A stretch of DNA of 64,000 bases. Origin: Epiperipatus broadwayi (Eukaryota; Onychophora; Udeonychophora; Euonychophora; Peripatidae). This document shows positions 10,650 to 22,952 of this stretch, one piece after another. The position numbers were made by a program, and so were the translations under genes. The first letter of the stretch is position 1, and the number at the start of each line of letters is the position of its first letter. Where the stretch lies: NCBI GenBank assembly GCA_028023455.1, contig JAQFVV010000157.1, positions 186,001 to 250,000 on the forward strand, in the 5' to 3' direction. Below the pieces are notes generated by a model that was given only the letters and a program-made list of their open reading frames with translations, made no database searches and was not told where the DNA came from.

Positions 10650-13030
10650 ATATATATATATTGTACCGGGTCCATTTAAAAGAAGTTGTTTCATTGGGTT
10701 TAAACCTTATTTAACATAATTTTAAATTTTATATTTTTAATATTACATGAATCGACCAGCCCTTCAAACAGATGGGAGAATGCCATTGATGGCAGTGCCA
10801 TCAATGATACCCACAGTCAGACCGATCTATGCAAAACATAACACGATCACATTTCCAGACTGTGGCCCACCTTGACTGCTAGATTCAAATCCCTGCCATC
10901 CAAAGCATTTTATTTGTTTAGAGAGAAACATTAGGCACCAGCTAAGCATAATTGCCTGGACAACAGGCCCACAATCCAGCACTTGAACTCACATTCTGTT
11001 TCAGGATCCAGCATATTTACTTAACACATAAAATAATTCTACACTAATTTACTGGTGATGCAGTGTCAAGAGAGAAAGAGAAAGTAGACAAAATAACAAT
11101 TAATGCAAACATTAATATTTAATTATTTATGCACACATATATTTCATATAATATAAAATAACACAATAAATTTTACATAAGAAAAATATAAATGACTTTA
11201 GGCTATAATTATAATAGTCTATTAATTGAAGTTCATTCATTTAACATAAAAAGTCTAGACTGTCATCAGAATATATTTTAAAATATCTTTACCTAGGTTT
11301 ACATGATTGTCAGTTTCCAACCATTTGGCCTTTTGGTCTCCATCGATGATTCCAGGGTATGTTTTTCATTCTTTATGTTGACAATGGGAGAGTTGTGGAA
11401 GCATTTACTTACAATCTAGGCATTGTTCCTGGCATTGGTTCAGGTGGGGTTCAGTTGGTTTTTTGTTAAGAATTTTTGGGGCCTGAAGCCCAGATTAATA
11501 TCATAAAAGTTGTCTAGCAATGCATGTTGCTAGACCTGCAGCTTTTGCACAGATATTGACCACAGCAGTAATTGACTGGATGGCTTACTACTGTGTTCTG
11601 AATATCTGGACCTTTGATTGTTTGGATTCTGCATTCTGTCTGAACTGATGAATGATTATAAAATTGCAGTCCCAACTGTATAGCAGTAACACAAACCTGA
11701 CTAATAACAAATTGATTACTGTAATAACTTGATCACATAAGGCAGACCAGACTGTATACCACAAACCAGAATGTATAACAATAGTGACTTTATATGCTTT
11801 TTTTCTCTCCTATTGTTTTAATTTCTTATCGTTATTTTGATATTTTAACTTGAAAACTGTCTTTTAATTAATTTTACATTTTTTTAATTAATTGATTTTT
11901 ACATTTGCCTTAATCTTAATCCATTCAAATTCATTTAAACTATCTTGATAAGATAATTTAATTGTTGTTTTTTTTAATTAATACAAATTAATCAGTAATT
12001 TTATAAACTAATTAATTACATTTTTCAAAGTTTTACAAACATTATATTTTTAGATACTAAATTTTAGTCCGATTTCACGTTGCTTATTTTATACATTATA
12101 AAAGTTTTTCTTTACAAAGAGAGAGAAAATGGAAAGATTTTCCCCCCATTTGCTAAGAAATTTTATTTTATAAGAAAAATATAACGCACTACTTTTATTT
12201 TTGCAATATTTCATTTTAAAAATTTTAAATCTAATAAAATTATTTTTTTAAAAAATGAAACATGTAATGCTATTCAGTAGTGATACAATATATAAATATC
12301 ATAGCAGACAAAGACAGAAAAGAATCTAAAATCAAATATATATGCAGTATGTTGAGAAATTTATTTTTATGTAACAGTATATTCTATCAAGGCTATTTTT
12401 ATGTAAATAAACAATACAAACAAATGAAAATGCAAATGTAGAATAGTCAATCATAAATCTAAAATAATATTTATGAAATAGAACATTAGAAAAAGGATTT
12501 AAAGTCACTTATCTCTTCTTTATCCAGACTTACAAATATTTTTAATTCTTGAACATCATGTAAAACAGACGTAAAACAGAATATCTAATTAATATGCATG
12601 ATGCTAGATTCTTCTTTCTTTGGCCAACACACTAAAACATAGATCCTTAAATTGAGTCCTATGACTTTAATAATTGACACCTATGATATATAATTAGAAG
12701 AAGAGATGAAATGGGAAAAAAAACAGTGATAAAAAAACACCAAATTCATTTACATAAATAAAATTAAATAGAAAGGATTTTCACTTTTCACATACATATA
12801 TGCGCTTAATAAATAAATTTCAGCATTACATAAATAAAATTAGCATATCAAAGAAATGTTAAATAATATCAATAAATAAATGCATAAAAAATAACTCAAA
12901 ATCTAATATAAGCATTGTTCTTAGTTGGAGTGCTTTTGGTAGAAATAACTTGATACTAAAAGGAAATATGCCTTTGTTTTTGAAAAGGAACATCTTTAAT
13001 AAATGTGTTTTGCCCGTTTTTACTTATAGA
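10650..13030. other. Noncoding stretch with one small hairpin
   Basis: Base composition is less AT-rich between about 10740 and 11020 and again near 11300-11760, hinting at an unidentified old repeat or transcript remnant. A 10-bp perfect stem (ATTGATGGCA and its complement) sits at about 10784-10804. No coding frame longer than chance is seen. Confidence 0.4.
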
Positions 13031-13440
13031 TCTTAGACTTGGATACTTAATAGAAGAGCAATACAGAGACTTCAGACCACTCAAAGAAATATGGAGAGAT
13101 GCATGTTGGGGATAACAAGAAGAGATTTAAAATGCAATATATGGATAAGAGAATAAACAGGTGTTACTGACATCATTGAAAAAATTAAAAGACAAGTAGA
13201 GTTAGGCTGGACATATTGCTAAAAGAGATGATGATAGATAGATGAACAATTGAAATGTTAAACTTGATTCCAAGAGATTGTAAAAGAGCCAAAAAGAGAT
13301 CACATGTGAGATGGATGGATGAAATAAAAAAGTGTGCATGGGTGATTTGAAGAAGAGAAGCTAAAGATCAGAGAAGATGGATTAAACTTGGAAAGACCTT
13401 TATCCTGCAGTGCATTGATAATGGTAGATGATGACAATAA
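13031..13440 (+). pseudogene. RTE-like LINE end, second copy
   Basis: Translating the plus strand across frame breaks gives the last about 130 residues of the RTE-like LINE protein: QRNMERCMLGITRRD, then VTDIIEKIKR, a stretch corresponding to the WAGHI motif (here damaged), IPRDCKRAKKRSHVRWMDEI, and RRWIKLGKTF before the end. Several stops (including one directly after WIRE) show it is dead. The end GATAATGGTAGATGATGACA parallels the triplet-rich tail of the copy at 371-597. It is longer than that copy at its 5' side, as expected for independent 5' truncations. Confidence 0.7.
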
Positions 13441-14159
13441 ATTTGACTAATGCATGTTTTCTACTAATATAAAAAAATTAATAAATATTTGATTATTTTA
13501 AATAAATTGATGTCAGTAAGAAATATATCACGGTCTTAAACTCTCACATATGGTCTTATTTCAGGACAAGAATACTTATACTGGTCATACTTTTCAATAA
13601 TTTATCAATCAGGCTGTATCTTAGGTATGATATATTACTTGTTATTTCTAAAGTTGGGCAGAGATATTATTGTAAGCTTTAAAATATATATTTTTTAATT
13701 ATTTTTTTAAAAAACATTTGTATTGCAAAATAAAATATTGTCCCTAATATCTACAATATTACACAATAAATGCAAATAAATTATGTAACTGAAATGTGCA
13801 AGCAATTATTCTATGTATAATAAATTTCATAAAATAATTATTTATTAATTGATGTCATTTTTATATTATGATAACATGTGTAATTTAATGCTTTTTTTTT
13901 AAAATTTGATAATAGAAATATGTCTACCCCACTTAAATGTCATATATATTTCATTTCATTTAAAAGTAATGTTCAGTGATTTTTTTTAATATAATTAAAA
14001 TATGCATTAATATAATTAAAATATAGATTAATAAAATGTAATAATAATATAAATATTACTATAATTATTATTATTTTTAACATGCCATTTTATCAAAAAC
14101 ATATTTTTTATAAAAAAAATGCATTCATAATAAATATAAATATAATGCTAGAGAGTTAT

Positions 14160-14345
14160 ATTGGGCCCTTAGATCTAAGTTTAGTGCTCTCAAATTCAAG
14201 GCTCCTCACTGATGAAAGCCATAAGCTAGAAACTAGTCTGGAATATTGGATGAGTAGCCACTAGATAGGGATTTTATGCAAAAACCTTCTTGCATCCATT
14301 GATTACTCTGGTTTGCACTGCTACTATTGCCTCTGTTTTAATAAA
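14160..14345 (+). mobile_element. Family A hammerhead-bearing unit, truncated
   Basis: Related to the units at 46.0 and 50.4 kb over the stretch from AGATCTAAG through the ribozyme-like core and the segment ATTGATTACTCTGG to the CTGTTTTAATAA end. It lacks part of the interior (about TGAGTGGCAATACTGTATGG) and the last about 60 bp. No target duplication was found. Confidence 0.6.
14200..14250 (+). ncRNA. Hammerhead ribozyme-like motif, family A copy 3
   Basis: GGCTCCTCA, intact CTGATGA, hairpin AGC-CATAA-GCT, intact GAAA, palindrome ACTAGT, C, then TGGAAT. Helix I pairs over the first three positions only (CA with TG plus a U-G). The A-A mismatch at the base of helix II is shared with the family. 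Confidence 0.6.
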
Positions 14346-15715
14346 TGTAATAGTCAAAATATTTTTGTCATTTTAGTGTTAAGTTTTTTATCAATTACAT
14401 TTTTTTTTTATCTAATGATTTTCTTCATTCTTCAGGTTTATTATAATTTGTAAATAATGCTACAAAATTATTAGTTGATAAGTTGAATTGAAATCCAAGT
14501 CTTCAATTGTTTTGTTTGCATTGATAGTTATATAGTTGTAAACCAGTTATGAGAGAAGAAGTTACTTATAAAATTTTAATTATCATTCAAGTTCCTTAAG
14601 AATATAGTCGATAAAGAAAAGGAGAGAATCAATCCCATTTTTCACAGTCTGTTTTTTAACTGGCCATGAGGATAATGATTATTAAAATAAACAGGTTTTA
14701 AATCTCTTACAGAAAAGAAACCTTTTTAACTATTAATTTTTTTATAGTTCTATTTTGCATGTGAGCACCTGCTAAATCAATAAGTTACACACTTTTTAAA
14801 AAAACATTGATTGTTGTGATAGACAATATTACTGAACATATCATTTTTTTGCATATTATTAAATTTTAAAATAATAATACTTAATTAACCAGATTTTACT
14901 ATTATTGTTGTTGTTGTTGTTATTATTGCTACAAAATGACTTCATTGATTATAGTGACATTTTTATGAAGTAAATAAATGTATGAAATTGCTAGTGATTA
15001 CGTTGAAGCAGTCAATCTTAGCTTAAGATTGTGCTTCATGTTTCCACCTACTAACCCGTGTTTAAACCCCTATATCCCATCCCGCTCCTTTTGTCGTATA
15101 TATTTTTTTATGTATATATTTGGAATGCATGCCTAAATTATCAAATTTAATGTTTCAATAATATGTTTTAAAATTATTATTAATTCTTTTTTATAAATTA
15201 TTAGTCTTTTTTATTAAAGTATCAGAGGTGCAACTCAAATATATATATATATATATGTTAAAACGAAGATTTGCACGAGCAAAACTTACTAACAAAATAT
15301 TGATTTTTAAATATTTTATCGTGCGTCATTTTTAGCTTTTTCTTTTTAAATTGCTTGCTTTTTTTATTATTAAACTATTGTAAAATCCAATATGGAAGAT
15401 GCTACAGTTGATTGTCTAAAAATAATTAAGGGTTGGAAGTACTATTGTTTTAATCTGGGGAAAGTATTTTTAATTAAAGTTTTTACTTAAAATGGGATTA
15501 AGATTATAGATACTTTTGTTAAAAACATGTTGTCAAATCTATTTCTAATCTGGAAATAGATTTGAATTTATTTTTGGATGTTATCTTACTGTTGCATCTT
15601 CAAAAACAACCGATAAAAGAAAAAGTACAAAATGACTGAATTTTGAATCACAGAGAGATTAGCTACTATTGAGAGAACTGATTGTAAAAATATTACATGT
15701 CACTTGAAACTTAAA
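14346..15715. other. AT-rich noncoding stretch
   Basis: Contains a (TTG)n-like run near 14906-14920 and a short TA run near 15239-15256. Nothing else is recognised. Confidence 0.5.
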
Positions 15716-18040
15716 AGGATGTGGCAGTAAATCCACCTACCTGCTCGACCCTGTTGGGTCATCATCTTCAGCAGCCATCTCATCCTGCTGCCCAAGAATG
15801 AAAAGCCTGACCTAAGAACTTCAGTGTGCTAATAGAAGCTTGCTGCCACAGGAGAACATGCAATATTTTAACTTGAACTCTTAAAACTGCAAGGTAATTT
15901 TCAAGCCGTCACCTTAAATTAAATCTAGCCTAAATAATCTATCAAGATTTCTTCTAATGTATTATTTAACTTTGTATTTGTTTTAATATGTAATTTGCTC
16001 TTAAGTAATTCCTATAAATTTAATTCTCTCTTATATGCTCTTAACTTTCCTTAACTTTGGTGCGGTCATTTATTTACATGTATTTATTATTTGATTTATC
16101 TATCTGCTTGCTTATTAAGATTCTAATTTCCAGCAACCTAGTGAACTTAATTTCTAAAATCCCTTTTGTCTTTCAATTAAATCTCCATTATTAAGTTTTT
16201 ATTAACGTCCCCTTTAAATATATATATAATGCATTATAAATTAATATGTTCACCAGATTTTTTTATGAATCAACATTTTAGGTTCATTTTAATATAAAAA
16301 TTGATTTGTTTAACTCTGGATTTTCTATCCAGAGAATCCAGAACTTTGGTTAATTAACGCTTTGAAATTTTAAAATATTATTTATTCATTTCTGAAAAGG
16401 TGACCAATTATTTGTTTTCTATATAACTGCTAGTTATTTTTTTTCTATACTCTTAAAATAGTCTATGCTTAGAATATCAAATAGAGTACTTATATATTTC
16501 ATTTATTGTAAAATCAACGAAGGTGGGATTGATTTATTTTAAATAGCAGAAAAGGGATGGGGGTAAATCTTAATGTTTCTTTTACTAAGCAAAATCTTAA
16601 CGTATATTTTATTTAAGGAAATCTCTCTCTCTACATATATATATAACTGCATAGCGTATTATTTGTCTAAATTATAGTATTCAAACAAGGGTCATTTATT
16701 TTAAAGCAATAAAATTTATTCAATGTTGTTAGCGACATGTATCATTACTGCATTTCTGACATTTGGCCGATCTTCATGTTCTATATATATATATATATGT
16801 GCTTCTTAATCTGGGGGTTGTGACAAGTTTGAACCCATAGATTTCTTCTCATACCTCATTCCATAGATAGTTGAGCTATCTGGAACCACATTAATTCCAT
16901 ATAAAATGCCTCTGGTGGTGATCCTGTAAGTTTGGCACATGCTATACCCATCCATTTCTTCATATAAAAAGGCCTCTAGCAGTGATCCCTAAGTCTGGCA
17001 CACGCTATGCCCATACACTTCATCTTTCATTCAGAAGCATGACTTTTCCTGTTATTTCTTGGTTATAATGTCAATACCGCAAGCTTCTTCATATATTTAT
17101 TTCTTTTGCTTCATGACCCAGTTTTAATGCTCTAATATTAAAATTGTGCTCTGCTTAAAATATATATATAAATGCCAATTACTTCTATTTTATTAATTAA
17201 ATTTATTTCAGTCTTATACAGTCCCACCATCATAATTTATATATCTATTTAAGAGTATATGCCTTGGAAAAAATAAAGCGTTTGTCTTACTATTCTTAAA
17301 ATAATTTTTTATTCAATATTTTGTCAGAGATTCAAATATAATCAAATGTTTTCAAATGTATTTTATTTTCACAACCTCAATGATGTGAGAATAGTTTATA
17401 TCATATGTATAATGAATTTTGGAACGCTCCTAGAAAAATATATGTTAGTCACCATGTTTCTGAACTGTAAATCAAAGCGTTAATGGCAGTATTATGTAAT
17501 TCTTTCTAATATTCAATTGGCATCTTAATATTGGATCCACCAAAGATGTGTGTTTATTTGTAATATATTATTTAGCTAATAAAGAGCATATGAGAAATAA
17601 TAGCGTGAATGACACTATGTAATTATCTACCACTTGCTCATTCACGCACATACTAATGTACTTAATTTATAAATGTATAATAATTTGTCAATATATTAAA
17701 ATATATTTTATTGTCTAACTTATTTGAGTAGTTCGAATTCCTTCTTTTCTCCACTTCCAAAAGTAAAGCCTGCTTATATATATTAGTTTAGTAATAGTAT
17801 TATAGATGTCTCATTGTTTTGCTCAGCTTTGTTGGTTGGCTGATTAAAATTAATTCTCATGTGCCATCACTATTATGTTATTCATTAGGTGTTAGATCTG
17901 GGGCTTAGAGAGTGGGTTCGAATTCAGGCTGGTTCCTGACCTAAATCTTGGGCTTGACTGGGTTTGAAGTACATTTTGTGAGTTCCAGCTCATGTTAGAT
18001 GGATAAACATGTTTTGACCGGCACAATGTATGCTTGCATT
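15716..18040 (+). mobile_element. Diverged LTR remnant (3' end clear, 5' limit uncertain)
   Basis: From about 17879 to 18035 the sequence aligns by eye with the last about 110 bp of the gypsy LTRs at 25.6 and 35.5 kb: CCTGACCT, then CTTGGGC, a GAGTGG/GACTGG block, GTAC.TTTTG, TGTTA.ATG.A.A, and the terminal GACCGGCACA corresponding to GACTGGTACA. Upstream, 15716-15870 is unusually GC-rich and begins GTGGCAGTAAATCC, vaguely like the LTR start TGAAGTGGTAAATC. A related solo LTR of about 2.3 kb is possible, but only the 3' end is supported. Confidence 0.45.
16896..17018. repeat. Imperfect direct repeat, about 62-bp units
   Basis: Two units each contain CATATAAAA, a GCCTCT.G..GTGATCC block, a TGGCACA/TGGCACAC block and GCTATRCCCAT. 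They lie in tandem inside the possible LTR remnant. Confidence 0.6.
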
Positions 18041-18267
18041 GGCTCACTATTATAGGCATTTTCTTCTATTCTGCAATCTTTCTATCCTTTGCTTTTGACA
18101 TTAATGTTGTGTCCTTATATTTTAATCTATTGTCTCTTTATATTTATACTGGATTTTAATGGATTGATTTCTCCAAAGAGATAATAGATTAGTGAAACAA
18201 ACTTACTAATGATTCTTGTTTTTATTATTTTTTTATAATTTTTTTACACTAATTATAATATAAAGTT

Positions 18268-18485
18268 GTAATTATAAATTTATTAAATGCACATTGATTA
18301 CATAGTAATATTTACTGAGGCTATAACCTTGATAATATGCGTATAAAATGCGATAGTAGGGACCTCTACAGGTATTTTAACCACAAGTTCCATAGTGTAA
18401 GCTTGTGGTTAAAACACCTGTAGAGGTCCCTACTATCGCATTTTATATGCATATTATCGAGCTTATAGCCTCAGTAAATATTACT
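18268..18485. mobile_element. Foldback element with 82-bp arms
   Basis: Arms 18304-18387 and 18402-18485 are near-perfect inverted copies, from AGTAATATTTACTGAGGC to CCACAAG, round a 14-bp loop. The left outer flank (18268-18303) recurs with the arm start at 39.51-39.58 kb, so the real element is longer and has lost part of its right end. No coding capacity. It would form a very stable hairpin as RNA or single-stranded DNA. Confidence 0.75.
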
Positions 18486-18489
18486 AATT

Positions 18490-20460
18490 ATAATAATAAA
18501 AAAATAATTTATTTACACTAATTGTATATATAAGTGCTAAAATAATTATAAAATTAAGTATATACCAAAATATCTTAAGATTATTATGTCAATAGTGATT
18601 ATTATCAATACGCAGGGCCAACTGTATCATATATGTATAGTCATTAATAAACTAATTATTCAATAGGTAGGTTATAATAATAAAGTGAAGTATATGAATG
18701 TTACAGGTTATGCTTAGTTTCATCTAACTAATTCCAAAAATAATTATATAGATATCCATATACATAAGAATTCTAGTGATTATACACAAACAAGAGCAAA
18801 GACATATATAAAATTTCAAATATTATATATAGATTTCAGTTAGTATTATCCATTGTTTCTATTTCTTATATTTAAATTTGGGGACTAAAAATGATTATTG
18901 TATACTCTTTCTAAGTATATTTAAAATTAAACATGTTTGTTTATTTGCAATGTAAGATCTTTGCTTTCTTAGTTTCAAACTTCTTATTTAAATTAGCTTG
19001 AACTTTAATGTACATAACATCATTGCAGTATACATTAAAGAGATTTTCCTTTTCAATGGGTTGCAAAAATTTAGACTTTTGTTTATTTAAAGGAGTATGG
19101 CTGAAATAATATAATTATAGAGCATTTCAAATAAAACTTAATCTATTCTAATATTAACCTGCAATAGCTTCAATGTGTTTTAATAATGTTAAGACTCCAA
19201 CTGATATCAGATATTCCTCATGAGTAAAATGTTATGATAGGATCCAAATGGAAGTTTAAAATAAGAATATAATTAGAAAAAATTTTAAAGTGATTTACTT
19301 CAGCCTAGAACACTTACTGCACATTTTTAATGCCTACGGCATTCTTTATAATGTTAACATATAATTATGATACCAAATGAGCAACTAAACATAATTTTAA
19401 GCATAAATTATAAAAAAAATATTATATGATTTGTATAACTATATATATATAACCATAGATCACCAAAAATGAAAAAATAAATTTACATATATTTGGAATA
19501 AGACCAACATGAAATACCATAAATGCTAAACAAAAGATATAAATACCTATACTATGCAAACAAAATTCATATCAATTATTTTATTTTTTGCAAAGTATAT
19601 ACAATTAAAAACATACTGAGTTGGATACCTGTATTATTCATAAAATTTAAGAAATCAAGGTTTGTGAACATTTTATGCAGTTTAACATATCACAATTGTT
19701 GAAGGTTAGATAACCTTACTACAAGGTCTGAAAAATATTTCAACAATAGATTGTTTTTGGTTTTGATTTATTTACAATATTAGATGTTTAACATTATTTA
19801 AATTTCAGATTATAGAATTACATAATTTTAAATGATCCTAAATAAATACATGCATATCTTTAATACAACAAAATAGTTATTAATATTACACATATTAAAT
19901 TTTATGAACCAAATCATTTAATAATATGTAAACAATATATAAATAATAAATGAATTTAGATATACATATAAATATGCACAGACACACACACGCATGATCT
20001 AATATAATTATAAAATATTTCATTTATTAATTTTTGAGTTTTAAAGTGTATACATATAAAATATTTCCTCTTTTTAATCTATAAACTAAATTATTCTTTG
20101 TTTTAAACTATCATTTAAATCAGTTTTTTAAAAAAATCTATCCTCTATTTTTTAAATTTAAATTAACAAAGTTTTTGCAAAACAAAATTTTTTTAAATAA
20201 AAGGTTAATTTTAAAAACAAAAGATGGTGTGTTTTATTATTCTTTCTCCGAAAATCCTCAGTTTTTATTCACTTCGTTAAAACTAATCTCATTAGAATTT
20301 TTTAAATGCATTCATTTAAATGTTTTTTTTATCCAGTGATGAAAGTTTATTCATCAAAAAAAGATATAAATACAGTTAAATAAAAGGTTTACAAAGAATG
20401 GTAAAAATGAAATTCAGGAGCCACATGGTGAAAAGGGAAGGATATATATGAAAAGGGTTA
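18490..20460. other. AT-rich noncoding stretch
   Basis: No gene or clear repeat recognised. Confidence 0.5.
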
Positions 20461-20461
20461 C

Positions 20462-21468
20462 AATAGGAATTATTTGTAGAGTCTAGAGTTTAAATATGAG
20501 TAGCATTTTAGGAGTACAATATTGAGAAATCTAATTTGCGATAGATAAGTTGAGAATAGAAAAAAACTTGGAGATAACAACATTGGAAATAATAAATTTA
20601 AATAGGGTGAATCACTTGCAATTAAAATCATTAGGCCAAACTGCAGTTTACTTACTTGGATAAAATCGTTTGTAGACAACAATCCTTACAGCACCCTCAT
20701 CCTAGCTCTCCATCTCAAAAGAACCAGGATTTAGGTCTCTGGGGCCCCTCCCAATAACCGGACTCTCTCATTCAATCAGCAATGTTGAATGTAATGAAAA
20801 ATTTAATTAAAAGGTATAATTAGGAATTATTTGTAAAGTCTAGAATTCAAATATGAATAGTGTTTTAGGAGTACAATATTGGGAAATCCAATTTGTGATG
20901 ATCAGTTGAGAAATAGGAAAACACTTGAAGATAACATAAAATATGGACTAAATCAATCTATTGTTCAGTTCTTCCAAATAGCCTCGAATATCTTCACAAG
21001 AAAGCAATCCCGACTACTTTGGAAAAATTATAAAAAAACTATGGAGAACAAGGGAAAAAAATCCAAGCTTCAAAATGTCTCTGCTGAAAACCATTCTAAT
21101 TCATCATGAAAATCATATGAACAGCAAAAGGCCAGCCCTATCAATAACAACATTCGAAGTAATAAAATTAAATAAGGTGAATCACTTGCAATTAGAATCA
21201 TGAGGTCAAACTGCAGCTTATTTTGCAATAATACTTGGATAAAATCATTCATGATGATAATGTTAAAGAATCGCCATATATAACATTATTTTTTCTATCT
21301 TGTGAATGAGAAAAACCAACATTGGTAACGATCATCACAGTGCCCTCATCTCAACCCCCTCCCTCAAAAGAACTAGGATTTAGGCCCCTGGGGGTCCTTC
21401 CAACAGCTGAACTCTCATTTATTCAACAAAATTAAGTGAAATGAAAATTTTCATTAAAAAGTAAAATC
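20462..21468. repeat. Direct duplication of an unidentified segment
   Basis: Copy 1 (20462-20815) and copy 2 (20817-21468) share blocks in the same order: AGGAATTATTTGTA.AGTCTAGA, TTTTAGGAGTACAATATTG, GGTGAATCACTTGCAATTA, CAAACTGCAG, ACTTGGATAAAATC, CCCTCATC, and AGGATTTAGG followed by a C/G-rich CCCCTCC-type stretch. Copy 2 has about 210 extra bp near 20940-21150 and about 60 near 21250-21310. A short frame, 20879-21109 (76 residues), lies in the extra part and matches nothing I know. The composition is less AT-rich than the surroundings, so it may be an old transposon or processed transcript. Confidence 0.6.
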
Positions 21469-22952
21469 TCTGTAGAAATCTTTTGTAATTTCACTGGCTG
21501 CCATATATTTACATAGCGTTTTTATAAAAGTTGAAATTATTCTTACTAGTGATTACATTGTTGATATAGCTTGTATATGAAAAGAGAGCTAAGAAACTCC
21601 CCTTTTTAATAGGGATAGTTTTAGAAAAATGTAATTCCCTAAACTAGGAAAAAGAGAACAAAATGGAGCCTGAAAACAGTGTTAACTGGAGTCCTTAGCT
21701 TACTCTATTTGCAACTTTTAAACCAATTGGAACTTAAATACTTTTCTGTGCTATGCAAGAAATATGATTTTAGTTTTTATTATTTCTGGGTTTAGCACAT
21801 TATTAGTTATAAACCTATTTTGAAAAGCAAACTATACTTAAAATAAAAATAAAAAAAGTATTTTGGGAAAAGTATACATGAAGAAGATGGAATTAATTGT
21901 TTTCTAATAATAAGAAAAGAATAAAAAAACATTACACTAAGTAAACAATGCTATGAAGTAATATGTATCCCTTTTTTTCATTGTAATTATTTATTTAAAA
22001 GATATAGAGGAGCAAAACCTAGAATGAAGGAATCAATCTAATAGCCAACAATCTACTAATTTCCCCCTTTTTTATTATTTTGTTTACCTTTTTCTAATTT
22101 CCAATTTTGCTAGTTTTCTTATCTGATTATTATTATTACTATTGTTGTTGTTGTCATTATTATTAGTAGTAGTACTAGTAGTAGTATTATTATTATAATA
22201 CTTTTCTACTTTATATATAATATTCAGTTATATTGTCACTATATATGAGTAACTATTTTTTTGTCTGCTTATCTTTTTTCTTGCAGCAAGTAAACCCTAT
22301 AATAAAATGTTTAATTTTTTAATAATTAAGATTGAATTAATTTTTGCATTTTCATATTCTAAGCCATTTTGCAATTTTACATTCAAATCTTACATTAAAA
22401 CATCTGAGCTTGGCCAGCACAGTTGATATCGGGATTTAAGACTTATTTATGAGATGCCAATAAACCTTTTTATATTAAATATTAGAAAAGCAATGTATTG
22501 GTTTGATATCACCATTTTTGCCACTTCTTTGAAGCTGCAGTTCACCTTTCCAAAAAAGTTGTAAGACTTTTTTTCTTAATTTGAAAATGCTAGCATAATA
22601 GCTAAAATTTTCAATATAGTTATAAAAGTAATCAGAATTAACTATTGTTTTCTTAACTAGCATATGTTCTTTTAAGTGATTGGTTTTATAATTATTTAAC
22701 TGTTGTTTTATATTTAAAAAATCATCATATTATTATTACAATATAATTTACTAATGTCAAAACTTTCAGCATTCACATATTTTACAGCATTCACTTTAAA
22801 TAAAATATATTAATGATAATTAGCAATCATGTATTATGCTAGAAATTATTATATGATTATTGAAAATTGGTGTATCTGCTTTTTAATTAGACATAAACAC
22901 ATGCAACAATTTCTTTTTTTCAGATGACTTTTTTCATAAGTTTCAAACATAT
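21469..22952. other. AT-rich noncoding stretch with triplet repeats
   Basis: A run of ATT/GTT/AGT triplets lies at about 22125-22200. No gene recognised. Confidence 0.5.

Noticed and set aside
22125-22200. A CRISPR-like or satellite array.
   Set aside because: It is an irregular triplet run (ATT/GTT/AGT) with no spacer structure; no CRISPR array occurs anywhere in the window.
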